Below, one piece after another: positions 23,995 to 30,372 of a DNA stretch of 37,636 nucleotides. Source of the stretch: a virus; IMG/VR virus record IMGVR_UViG_3300023202_000158, positions 1 through 37,636 of that record; one strand, 5' to 3'. The number at the start of each line of letters is the position of its first letter. Positions within the stretch are counted from its first letter, which is position 1. Under the pieces are notes generated by a model. It did no database searches. It saw only the letters and a program-made list of their open reading frames with translations, and was not told the origin of the DNA. The translations under genes and the position numbers were made by a program.

Positions 23995-24231
23995 CTACAG
24001 AACCGCGAGGTCCGGTGGAAGACCCGAGATCGTCGCAGGGCGGCCGGGTACCGAGTCGGGGACCGCACCCCAGACCCACTTCTCGACCTCGGGTACGCGA
24101 GAGCGCCTACTGTGCCCGTCGTACTCCCCGGCACAGTCGGGACCGCAGGTGGCCGGCATGGGGCCGCCGTGAAGGCGCATCCCGAGCAGGCACCCGGACG
24201 TCATGGTCACCCCGCAGTTCACGCACTTCAT
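23995..24231 (-). CDS. Small zinc-knuckle protein
   Basis: The 78-residue product starts MKCVNCGVTMTSG and has a second pair CGPDC near residues 29-33, making a treble-clef-type zinc site. The remainder is Pro/Val-rich. ATG 24231 overlaps the preceding stop (ATGA). Function unknown. Confidence 0.6.
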   Translation of the reverse strand: MKCVNCGVTMTSGCLLGMRLHGGPMPATCGPDCAGEYDGHSRRSRVPEVEKWVWGAVPDSVPGRPATISGLPPDLAVL

Positions 24232-24509
24232 CGCCGACCCTTCCGGCGCGCCTCGAGCGCGATCGCGCCCGCCCGCGCACGCTCCTCGGCCTCCGCCATG
24301 TACTCCCTGAGCCGCTCGGTGACCTGCGTCTGACTGAGCCCCGCGCGCCATGCCAGGTAAGCCGTGCAGTAGCAGAGGACGTCGATGGCGGCGGCGGGGT
24401 CGGGTAGACGGTCGACGACGATGACGAGCACGTCGTCCGCGACGCGCCGAGCTCGGTCCTGGAGTTCTTGCGCTTCGGGGTCAGGCGGGGGCAACGTCGG
24501 ATCGTCCAT
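24228..24509 (-). CDS. Small helical protein, function unknown
   Basis: The 93-residue product has two long helices (EAQELQDRARRVADDVLVIV; ERLREYMAEAEERARAGAIAL given separately) around a hydrophobic CYCTAYLAWRAGLS turn. ATG 24509 is preferred over one four codons upstream because of the GAGGGG site. No family recognised. Confidence 0.55.
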   Translation of the reverse strand: MDDPTLPPPDPEAQELQDRARRVADDVLVIVVDRLPDPAAAIDVLCYCTAYLAWRAGLSQTQVTERLREYMAEAEERARAGAIALEARRKGRR

Positions 24510-24554
24510 CGGTCCCCTCATCCTGCACTTCTGCGGGCACGCTGCAAGGACGGA

Positions 24555-24845
24555 CTACTTGAACAACTGCTTGCCGCGGCTGACCGAACCGTCGGCTCGT
24601 GTGATCTCGAGCGCCTTGAGCCGGCGCTTGCCGTCGGTGTCGAACACGGTCACGACGCGCGCCGCCGGGTCCTGGCGCTGCTCCTCGCGGAAGGTCCAGC
24701 CCTTGGGGAGCGAAAGCTCGACCGTGTCCTCGTTGATCGGCACCAGCGCGATCCCCATGTCCTCGACCGCCTTGTCCCACCGATCCGGGTCGCCGTCCGC
24801 GAACCCACCCCAGGATCGGGGCACCTTCACCGTGCTCTTGCTCAT
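24555..24845 (-). CDS. Small conserved-type phage protein
   Basis: The 96-residue product begins STVKVPRSWGGFADGDPDRW, followed by LVPINEDTVELSLPKGW and a beta-rich VVTVFDTDGKRRLKALEI. The ATG overlaps the stop of the ribbon-helix-helix gene (ATGA), so it may be produced with it. No named family is apparent. Confidence 0.55.
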   Translation of the reverse strand: MSKSTVKVPRSWGGFADGDPDRWDKAVEDMGIALVPINEDTVELSLPKGWTFREEQRQDPAARVVTVFDTDGKRRLKALEITRADGSVSRGKQLFK

Positions 24846-25144
24846 CGTTCGTCCTCCGAGTTGTGGATCGCCCCAGGTTGGCCCGTATCGGCCGAGAGCG
24901 CGACCGGATGACGCCTGGGAGCGACACAGACGTTCACGGGTGCCACGGGCGCACCTGGCGCGAGCGGCAACGGGGTCCGGTCGGCGGCGGCGGGCTCGAC
25001 CCAGCCAGTCCCGCCCAGGACCACGTCGAGCGCGTAGCGGACGATCTGGCTCTTGGGGATGCCGTGCTCCGCCGTCAGCACCGCGAGCGCGTCGTGCTGG
25101 TCCGGCCGGATGTACGTGCTGAGGAACTCCTTGCGCCGGCTCAT
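24842..25144 (-). CDS. Ribbon-helix-helix DNA-binding protein (CopG/Arc type)
   Basis: The 100-residue product starts MSRRKEFLSTYIRPDQHDAL. It shows the RHH pattern: a short strand (FLSTYIRP), helix A (DQHDALAVLTAEHG) and helix B (KSQIVRYALDVVL). A Pro/Ala-rich tail of about 55 residues follows. RHH dimers bind operator half-sites through the strand, so it may regulate phage promoters. Start is fixed by ATGA overlap with the preceding gene. Confidence 0.65.
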   Translation of the reverse strand: MSRRKEFLSTYIRPDQHDALAVLTAEHGIPKSQIVRYALDVVLGGTGWVEPAAADRTPLPLAPGAPVAPVNVCVAPRRHPVALSADTGQPGAIHNSEDER

Positions 25145-25605
25145 GGTTCTCGCTTGGGTCGGAGCTCGGGCAGGACGTGCAGGAGCCACTTCACGCGGAC
25201 CGGGTTCGCGATGCGCTCGGTCACGAGCTGTGCAAGGCGCTGCGGGTCGCGCATCGTCTCCAGTGCCGCCTCGAGCTCGTCCGCGCGGTCGCGCCCGCGT
25301 CGCTCCTCGCGGAAAACCACCGCCACCTCGCGCATGATCTCCAGCGCGGCAAGCGAGCGGAGCAGGTCGGTCCGCACGTCCTCGATCTCGTTGGCCGTGA
25401 AGTCGGGTGGGTCGGGTTCGGGTTGCGTCGCCGCCGCGCGCAGGTCGCGCACCCGCTCGAGCAGGAGCGGCCAGTTCGGCACCCCGACCGACCCGACGTC
25501 GCACCCGAGTTCTCGTGCGAGCTCGACCAGGTGTCGGTCGGCGTCGTCACTGGAGAGGCGGTTCTGGGCGCTGCGCAGCAGGTCGGGCAAGGCGTCGTCG
25601 GTCAT
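25141..25605 (-). CDS. Helical accessory protein, function unknown
   Basis: The 154-residue product begins MTDDALPDLLRSAQNRLSS. It is mainly helical, with ANEIEDVRTDLLRSLAALEIM and a basic ERRGRDRADELEAAL stretch. AAGGAG precedes the ATG. It overlaps the RHH gene by ATGA. I do not recognise a family. Confidence 0.55.
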   Translation of the reverse strand: MTDDALPDLLRSAQNRLSSDDADRHLVELARELGCDVGSVGVPNWPLLLERVRDLRAAATQPEPDPPDFTANEIEDVRTDLLRSLAALEIMREVAVVFREERRGRDRADELEAALETMRDPQRLAQLVTERIANPVRVKWLLHVLPELRPKREP

Positions 25606-25658
25606 CGGTGCTCCTTCGTGTAGGCGAGTCGATGAGCGTAGAGCAGGTGCAGTGCCAT
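25602..25658 (-). CDS. Possible 18-residue coupling peptide
   Basis: A frame MALHLLYAHRLAYTKEHR fills the gap between the 79-residue and 154-residue genes. Its TGA overlaps the next ATG. It begins two bases after the preceding stop. It also contains the next gene's ribosome binding site, so it may only be a coupling leader. Confidence 0.3.
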   Translation of the reverse strand: MALHLLYAHRLAYTKEHR

Positions 25659-25660
25659 CG

Positions 25661-25900
25661 TCAGTCTTCGGCAGCACGGTCGCGCTCCCACTGGGCCCGG
25701 CGCGCGCGCTGGCGCTCGAGCGTGCGCTTCATGATCTGGATCTTCTTGGTCAGGTTCGCGCGCACCTCGGGGCGAGCGCGCGCGATGACCGCCACGTCGC
25801 CGCCGCGAAGGATCGTGCGGAAGAGCTGGTCCATCCACTCGATCTCCGCCGCGGTGAACGACTGCGACGCGGCGAGACGGGGTGCGCCACGATCAGCCAT
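25661..25900 (-). CDS. Small basic helical protein
   Basis: The 79-residue product has a helical N-half (FTAAEIEWMDQLFRTIL) and a very basic C-half (KKIQIMKRTLERQRARRAQW). This suits nucleic acid binding, but no motif proves it. It overlaps the preceding gene by 8 bases. Confidence 0.55.
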   Translation of the reverse strand: MADRGAPRLAASQSFTAAEIEWMDQLFRTILRGGDVAVIARARPEVRANLTKKIQIMKRTLERQRARRAQWERDRAAED

Positions 25901-26120
25901 CGAACGTCTCCCGGTAGTCGACCTCGCGATCGTCAGCGAGCCAGCGCGGGATCGCCACGACGATCTCGGCGCCCTCCTCGTCGTGGTCGCTCGACGTCTC
26001 GTCGCGGAGCTGGCTCATCGGGAGCAGGACCTCCTCACCGTCGTCGGTGAGGACGATGATCGAGGCGTCCAGGACGCTTTCGACTCGGGCGTCGAAGTAG
26101 ACGGTGTCACGGGTGCTCAT
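25893..26120 (-). CDS. Small acidic beta protein
   Basis: The 75-residue product starts MSTRDTVYFDARVESVLD and has a SIIVLTDDGEEVLLPMSQL stretch. This is the look of a small SH3- or OB-like barrel. AAAGGAA precedes ATG 26120, which overlaps the YkgJ-type gene stop (ATGA). Function unknown. Confidence 0.55.
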   Translation of the reverse strand: MSTRDTVYFDARVESVLDASIIVLTDDGEEVLLPMSQLRDETSSDHDEEGAEIVVAIPRWLADDREVDYRETFDG

Positions 26121-26929
26121 CGCGTTCCTTTCGGTGGAGCGCCTCGCTGGCGCTGCTCGTGGTAGAGGTGGCAGCTTCCGCAATAGCGGTGCGCCACATC
26201 CTCGGGGTGGTAGGAGACGGTTCCGCAGACCCGGCACCCGATCGCCTCGCCGTCCTCGGTCGTGCGGATGTCGTAGGTCTTGCCGTCCATCGTCTCGAGG
26301 CGCGCCCAGTAGAGCGTCGCCCGGTCAGGGTCCTCGTACGGGTTGCCGGGATGTCCGCGCAGGAGCGCACGCAACGCGCCCTCTCCCTGGAGAACGAGGA
26401 TTGCCCCCCACTGGAGCCCGACCGGGAGCGGGAGCATCGTGGGCGGCACCTGGGGCGACGACAGGTGCAGGAGCGCCTCGAGCCCCTCCCCGCGGAGCTG
26501 GCGGCGATCGGGCACCAGGACGTCGCCACCCGGCACCGCGCAGTCCCTCGGGTCGCTGATCACGCTGTAGCAGCGGCACGTCAACGGGCGCTGCTCGTAG
26601 ACCGTGCAGGTGCCGTTCGGTGCGAGCATGGGGCAACGCTCGTGGCGCTGGACGTAGCTGAGCGTGTTCGTGTCCGGGTGCTCCATCACCTCCGCGAGCT
26701 GAGCGAGGCGCGGACCCTCCACGCGCAGGAACTCGTCGAGCCGGCCCTGGTCGCGCAGGTGCCGGATGATGCTCACCGCCTCCACGAACATCGCGGTCAC
26801 CAGCAGGTAGCAGCAATGCGTGCAGCCCTTGGTGCAGCTCACGCTCTGTCCGTGCAGCTCCCCTTGTCGGTCCTGTCGCTCGATCGCCCGGTCGACCGCG
26901 TCGTAGAGCACGGGCAACGTCAACTTCAC
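26117..26929 (-). CDS. YkgJ-type cysteine-cluster protein with extra zinc ribbon
   Basis: The 270-residue protein has the CxxxCxxCC cluster (SCTKGCTHCC, Cys32/36/39/40). It also has the partner motif CPMLAPNGTCTVYEQRPLTCRCY around residues 98-120 (two parts), defining the zinc/iron-binding YkgJ/CxxCxxCC family. A second site near the C-terminus (CRVCGTVSYHPE, YCGSCHLYH) is an added zinc ribbon. Family members are usually uncharacterised; some occur with protein or RNA modification genes. Start is GTG 26929, coupled by GTGA to the upstream gene. Confidence 0.8.
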   Translation of the reverse strand: MKLTLPVLYDAVDRAIERQDRQGELHGQSVSCTKGCTHCCYLLVTAMFVEAVSIIRHLRDQGRLDEFLRVEGPRLAQLAEVMEHPDTNTLSYVQRHERCPMLAPNGTCTVYEQRPLTCRCYSVISDPRDCAVPGGDVLVPDRRQLRGEGLEALLHLSSPQVPPTMLPLPVGLQWGAILVLQGEGALRALLRGHPGNPYEDPDRATLYWARLETMDGKTYDIRTTEDGEAIGCRVCGTVSYHPEDVAHRYCGSCHLYHEQRQRGAPPKGTR

Positions 26930-27807
26930 GAGCGCCTCCAGTCCGGCACGTCACCGTGCAGAATCTCGAGCGCACGCCGGCAGGCGGCCCATGCGTAGTA
27001 GACCGCGGGGTCGCAGACGAACGGGGTCGTGCAGAACATCGCCGGCTCCCACCCCTGCAACGCGGTCGTGTGATCGATGAACGCGCGCCACCCCTGCTCG
27101 TCGTACGGGGGACGCTGCCGCTTGAGCGCGCAGAAGATGTCGTCGTCCTCCGCGAGCTGCATCTCACGCTGACGGGCGTAGTCGCGTGCGAGGGCGGTGC
27201 GTGCCTCGTTGTCGTCGGCGCCTCGGAGCTCCTGGAGCCACGCCCGGTGATGCGTGGCCCAGCCGTCGGTCTGCCGCTGTACCGCCTGCACCAGATCGTC
27301 GAAGAGGTCGGTCACCTCCTCCAGGTCCGCGTTCGGCACGTCCGCGGCGAACTGGTCGAGCGCGCAGTAGACGTCGTCGTGCGGGGGACCCGAGCCGTCG
27401 TAGCAGTCGCGGAGCTCCTGGAGCCGCTCGTCGACGAGCTCCTCGAGCGCGCACTTCGCGCCGTGCTGGTCGTACTTCTTCCACGGCACGCGCGTGCCCA
27501 TGCTCGCCTTCTGGTGGATGTAGTAGTCGACGTCGGTGGTGCCCCCGATCCAACGCAGGCGCGACTCCATGTCCCCGCCGCTGTACCCGAACGCGACGAG
27601 CGGGATGTCACCGTGAACGATCAGCCGCCCCGCCTCCGCAGCGATGATCTCGGCGAGGTACGTCGAGTCCCATCTGCGGTCCGGGTCGTCCCACCCGCTA
27701 TCGTGCGTGCGCTGGAGCAGGATCGAGCGGTCGTCCTGCCTACGCACGATGTGCCCTGCGAACGCATCGGTCGCGAGCTTCTTCATCTGCTGGTCGTGCT
27801 TGTCCAT
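26926..27807 (-). CDS. Conserved-type phage protein, function unknown
   Basis: The 293-residue product is acidic and rich in Asp, Trp and Tyr. Segments worth noting are LIVHGDIPLVAFGYSGGDME, WIGGTTDVDYYIHQK and a C-terminal CTTPFVCDPAVYYAWAACRRAL. No catalytic motif is evident. It is the first gene behind the TTGACA-N18-CATACA promoter, and GGAGG precedes its ATG at 27807, so it is probably well expressed. It is coupled to the YkgJ-type gene. Confidence 0.55.
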   Translation of the reverse strand: MDKHDQQMKKLATDAFAGHIVRRQDDRSILLQRTHDSGWDDPDRRWDSTYLAEIIAAEAGRLIVHGDIPLVAFGYSGGDMESRLRWIGGTTDVDYYIHQKASMGTRVPWKKYDQHGAKCALEELVDERLQELRDCYDGSGPPHDDVYCALDQFAADVPNADLEEVTDLFDDLVQAVQRQTDGWATHHRAWLQELRGADDNEARTALARDYARQREMQLAEDDDIFCALKRQRPPYDEQGWRAFIDHTTALQGWEPAMFCTTPFVCDPAVYYAWAACRRALEILHGDVPDWRRS

Positions 27808-27835
27808 CGTCCCTCCTGGTGCTGTGCGTCCAGAC

Positions 27836-27865
27836 TGTATGGCGTGGACAGCGTGCGCCTGTCAA
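27836..27865 (-). promoter_or_regulatory. Sigma70-like promoter TTGACA-N18-CATACA
   Basis: TTGACA (27865-27860) and CATACA (27841-27836) are separated by 18 nt, upstream of the gene at 27807. Same layout as the promoter at 29538-29567. Confidence 0.6.
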
Positions 27866-27897
27866 CGGCTCACGGTGAACGTGGTTTGCCGCCGCGT

Positions 27898-28278
27898 CTA
27901 GAACGGCGGAGGAGGGTGGTGCAGCTCGTCCAGCTTGGCCCGCGCGAGCTCGATCACCCGCTCGCACTCCTCCGCCGACATCTCGCCGATGTGCGGGGCG
28001 TCGTACCCGAGCGCCGTGGCGAGCCACCCGTAGGCGTGACCGCGCTTCATGAGCGCGCCGTGCTCCTTCTTCCAGAGCCGGTCGAACCATCCGTGCGCCC
28101 GACGCCGCGCCGACTTCGTGCGCTGGTCCGCAGGCACGCCCAGGGGACGCCCGTCGGGGTGCGCGCCGTGGGTCCCGGGGCAACGGGTGTCGTGCCACGT
28201 CTCGCACCCGTAGAACAACCCGTGGCGCGACGCCTTGAGCACGAGGGCCGCGTCGCACCCGGGCTCGGGGCACCCCAG
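27898..28278 (-). CDS. DUF3268-type zinc-finger protein, start codon unclear
   Basis: About 126 residues resemble the phage/plasmid zinc-finger family PF11672 (DUF3268). The pattern is CPEPGCDAAL, then FYGCETWHDTRCPGTHG, DGRPLGVPADQRTKSARRRAH, FDRLWKKE, AYGWLATALGY, HIGEMSAEECERVIEL. No ATG, GTG or TTG exists in frame between the preceding stop and the first cysteine. The nearest plausible initiator is CTG at 28278, three bases after the upstream TAG. Either a CTG start, a frameshift from the upstream gene or a sequence error must be assumed. Family assignment rests on the motif order. Confidence 0.6.
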   Translation of the reverse strand: MGCPEPGCDAALVLKASRHGLFYGCETWHDTRCPGTHGAHPDGRPLGVPADQRTKSARRRAHGWFDRLWKKEHGALMKRGHAYGWLATALGYDAPHIGEMSAEECERVIELARAKLDELHHPPPPF

Positions 28279-28280
28279 GT

Positions 28281-28535
28281 CTACTCGCCGTCCGGGCGCC
28301 TGGTCAGGTCGCGCTCGGGTGGCGCCGCGGTGTCCTCCGTTGCGACCGGCTCGGCCTCCGCGAGATCCTCGACACTGAGCCCGACGTTGCCTAGCTGCGC
28401 GTCCAGGAGCTTCGCCTGCGCGCGGTTGCCCGCCGCCGCGATCTGCGCCGGGGTCAGGTTGGCCACCTCGACCCCCTGCTCCTTCGCCAGCTCCGCCAGT
28501 TCCGCGGCGATCGCGTCCTCGAGTGTGTTGCTCAT
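28281..28535 (-). CDS. Small acidic helical protein
   Basis: The 84-residue product (MSNTLEDAIAAELAELAKEQ start) has a helical N-half. It contains EVANLTPAQIAAAGNRAQAKLL, which could be a small three-helix domain, and an acidic disordered tail. A GGAGGAGGA site lies before the ATG. Function unknown. It ends three bases before the DUF3268-type frame begins. Confidence 0.55.
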   Translation of the reverse strand: MSNTLEDAIAAELAELAKEQGVEVANLTPAQIAAAGNRAQAKLLDAQLGNVGLSVEDLAEAEPVATEDTAAPPERDLTRRPDGE

Positions 28536-28553
28536 CCTGGTCCTCCTCCTCGC

Positions 28554-29195
28554 TCACAGCATGTGCCCCAGACCAACCTCGCGGACCGCGAGCATCATCT
28601 GGTGCAGCGCGTAGCCGCGCGTCCACTCGTGGTGCAGGTGGCGCAGCCCGATCGCAAGCGCCTCGTTCTCCCGGCCGCCCAGCCCGGGCCGCGTGGCGCT
28701 GGTCAACTCGTCACCCCAGAGCCGATGCATCTCCACCCGAAGCGCCACCCGGTCGATCTCCTTGACCGCGTCGGGCATCGGGTCGAGGAGCCCGAACTTG
28801 CGCGCGCAGACGTGCCAGAAGCGGTCTTCGATCACGCGGTAGCCGTCGAGCTCCGGGAGCTTCTTGAGCGGACCCAGCACGTCGCCGATCCAACCCTCGG
28901 GCATGTCGTGCAGGAGCACGGTCCGCAGGAGCGCCTCGGTCCCGTCGGTGCCTGCGCCGTCGCGCCACAGCTCCCGACCGATCCGGTAGCAGAGGACCGA
29001 GTGCTGCCCGACGCAGTAGTTCTCCTCGGTGTGGTTGCCGTAGCGAGGAAACCCGCACATCCCCCAGAGCGCGTCCGCCAGGTGGAGCTCGTCGGGACGC
29101 GGGTCGCTGAGGCACACCTGCTGGCGCGACCTGGTCCGCATGAATGCGCCTCGCTCGTTGCGAGCCCGCACGTGGTAGTCGACGGGGTCAGCCAC
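28554..29195 (-). CDS. HD-domain hydrolase (YfbR / 5'-nucleotidase-like)
   Basis: The 213-residue protein has the HD metal-site pattern of the YfbR-like nucleotidase group. HTEENYCVGQHSVL supplies the first His (His65), LLRTVLLHDMPEGWIGDVLGPLK the His96-Asp97 pair and following Glu/Asp, and VKEIDRVALRVEMH a later Asp. Phage members dephosphorylate nucleoside monophosphates, for example to skew dNTP pools, though activity here is unproven. GTG 29195 overlaps the previous gene by 8 bases; an ATG at 29141 is an alternative. Confidence 0.78.
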   Translation of the reverse strand: MADPVDYHVRARNERGAFMRTRSRQQVCLSDPRPDELHLADALWGMCGFPRYGNHTEENYCVGQHSVLCYRIGRELWRDGAGTDGTEALLRTVLLHDMPEGWIGDVLGPLKKLPELDGYRVIEDRFWHVCARKFGLLDPMPDAVKEIDRVALRVEMHRLWGDELTSATRPGLGGRENEALAIGLRHLHHEWTRGYALHQMMLAVREVGLGHML

Positions 29196-29511
29196 GGGCG
29201 GCCACCCGGTCGAGCTCGGGCCATACGTGGTCCTCGCAGACGACGCACCAGCACCGCTCGAGGGGCCCCTCCTCCTGGAGCAGCTCCCCAGTACGGAGCT
29301 CGACCCAGGCGGTCGCGTGGAGGTCGTCCTGCCCGCAGTTCGGGCACACGAGCAGGCTCGGGGTCGACTTCGGCACGAAGTCGCGCGCCATCTTGCAGGC
29401 GTCGAGAATGGCGCGGGCAGGTTCCCTGCGACCGGCCAAGGCGTGCGCCTTGGCGATGCCGGCGAGGTAGTGCAGGACGTCGTTCGCGGTCCTCAGTTGC
29501 GGGTCGGGCAT
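29188..29511 (-). CDS. Zinc-ribbon accessory protein
   Basis: The 107-residue product has a helical N-half (DVLHYLAGIAKAHALAG; ARAILDACKMARDF) and a C-terminal zinc ribbon (LVCPNCGQDDL, RCWCVVCEDH). GGAGG precedes its ATG and a strong promoter lies 27 bases upstream. Unknown function; may lead a transcript with the HD hydrolase gene. Confidence 0.6.
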   Translation of the reverse strand: MPDPQLRTANDVLHYLAGIAKAHALAGRREPARAILDACKMARDFVPKSTPSLLVCPNCGQDDLHATAWVELRTGELLQEEGPLERCWCVVCEDHVWPELDRVAARG

Positions 29512-29537
29512 GGTCCTCCGGTGCTGGTCGGTGCCTC

Positions 29538-29567
29538 GGTATGGCGCGGCCCCGGCGTGAGTGTCAA
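29538..29567 (-). promoter_or_regulatory. Sigma70-like promoter TTGACA-N18-CATACC
   Basis: TTGACA at 29567-29562 and CATACC at 29543-29538 drive the gene at 29511. The rest of the 186-base gap (to 29697) holds CCAGGT-type repeats and no coding frame. Confidence 0.6.
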
Positions 29568-29609
29568 GCGTCGGGCACCGTACAGCGTCCCAGGTGCGCG
29601 CCTAACGCG

Positions 29610-29650
29610 CCCCAGGTCCCGGATGGCCGTAGCCCCTGCCCCAGGTCCCG
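29610..29650 (+). repeat. Direct repeat CCCCAGGTCCCG (two copies)
   Basis: Identical 12-base copies lie at 29610-29621 and 29639-29650, start to start 29 bases. A related CCCAGGTGCGCG is at 29589. They precede the plus-strand lipoprotein gene and could be regulator sites. Confidence 0.4.
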
Positions 29651-29651
29651 C

Positions 29652-29676
29652 AGGCGCGCAGGCGGCAACCTGGCGC
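29652..29676 (-). repeat. Copy 2 of the 25-bp repeat, inverted
   Basis: The reverse complement is identical to 11433-11457. It ends 21 bases before the lipoprotein ATG. Confidence 0.6.
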
Positions 29677-29697
29677 GCCGTGGCGTACCCTTCGGCC

Positions 29698-29973
29698 ATG
29701 CGTGCCGCACTCGTCGCCCTGGCGCTCCTGCTCTGCGGGTGCCCCCGACCGACCACCGGCCCCGTCGAACCCGACCCGTTCTGCACCAGCGACGAACAGT
29801 GCGACGACGCCTGCGTCGAGGGGGAGTGCCGCCAGTCCTGCACCACCGTGGAGCAGTGCCAGGCGCTCGGTCCTTATCGCTGGTGTGCCGGCGGGCTGTG
29901 CTGGGCGGAGCGTCCACCCGACCACCTGCTCCGGCGGTGCGACACGGACCCGCCCCTGCGGTCCTGCACCTGA
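29698..29973 (+). CDS. Cysteine-rich lipoprotein on the plus strand
   Basis: The 91-residue product has a short hydrophobic signal peptide and lipobox (MRAALVALALLLCGCP), with Cys13 or Cys15 as the lipid-attached residue. A Pro-rich spacer follows, then a disulfide-rich module with the spacing FCTSDEQCDDACVEGECRQS and CTTVEQCQALGPYRWC. Such short Cys-rich surface lipoproteins are typical of Myxococcota proteomes. It is one of only two plus-strand genes and sits between a repeat array and a convergent hairpin, so it looks like an independently transcribed moron. It may alter the host surface; the effect is unknown. Confidence 0.7.
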   Translation: MRAALVALALLLCGCPRPTTGPVEPDPFCTSDEQCDDACVEGECRQSCTTVEQCQALGPYRWCAGGLCWAERPPDHLLRRCDTDPPLRSCT

Positions 29974-29980
29974 ACGCAAC

Positions 29981-30012
29981 GAACCCCGCCGAGCAGGTGC
30001 CGGGCGGGGTTC
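29981..30012. terminator. Hairpin between convergent genes
   Basis: GAACCCCGCC (29981-29990) pairs with GGCGGGGTTC (30003-30012), a 10-bp stem with 12-nt loop, between the lipoprotein stop and the stop of the 99-residue minus-strand gene. Neither side has a U tract. It probably serves as a bidirectional block. Confidence 0.6.
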
Positions 30013-30034
30013 CGGGGGGGGAGGCGCGCGCCGG

Positions 30035-30334
30035 TCAGGCGACGCGGCGGAGCGGGCGCTCCACGTCGGAGGGGGAGAGCGTGCGCTGGTCGCACGCGGC
30101 CCGGCGCCAGCGGCGCGCGAACGTCTTGGCCTCCGCGACCGTGCGGAAGCCCCGACCGCCGTCGATGGCTTCCCAGGGCTCGAAGGAGAGGGTCTTCGTG
30201 TCGACCCGGTAGTCGCCCCGGCGCCCGTCGATGCGGAACGCCACCCGGGTCGTCCGGGTACGGCCGACGAGGTCGGCGAAGGTGACCGCCGCGATGGCGG
30301 TGTAGATGCGGGTGTCGCGCTTGGTCCAGTTCAT
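30035..30334 (-). CDS. Small basic protein, function unknown
   Basis: The 99-residue product has a start MNWTKRDTRIYTAIAAVTFA, a beta-rich VAFRIDGRRGDYRVDTKTLSF middle (two parts) and a very basic C-terminal helix (AKTFARRWRRAAC). It carries the shared ACGCGAACC-GCAACC leader before its ATG. No family recognised. Confidence 0.55.
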   Translation of the reverse strand: MNWTKRDTRIYTAIAAVTFADLVGRTRTTRVAFRIDGRRGDYRVDTKTLSFEPWEAIDGGRGFRTVAEAKTFARRWRRAACDQRTLSPSDVERPLRRVA

Positions 30335-30364
30335 GAGGTTCTCCTTCGGTTGCGGGTTCGCGTG
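30335..30364 (-). promoter_or_regulatory. Shared leader element
   Basis: ACGCGAACCCGCAACC followed by GAAGGAGAA precedes ATG 30334. This is one of the clearest copies of the leader family described in the findings. Confidence 0.55.
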
Positions 30365-30372
30365 AGTGGTGA

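Noticed and set aside
24842-25504. A 220-residue version of the ribbon-helix-helix gene
   Set aside because: The extra N-terminal part is antisense-like low-complexity sequence within the upstream gene; the ATG at 25144 with ATGA coupling is far better.
11433-29676. Even spacing of about 9 kb between three copies of the 16-base repeat
   Set aside because: Two intervals of similar length are not enough to claim periodicity, and one copy is inside a coding sequence.
28563-30212. Plus-strand frame of 549 codons
   Set aside because: It crosses the HD hydrolase gene antisense and several intergenic repeats; only the separate lipoprotein frame at 29698-29973 is credible on this strand.
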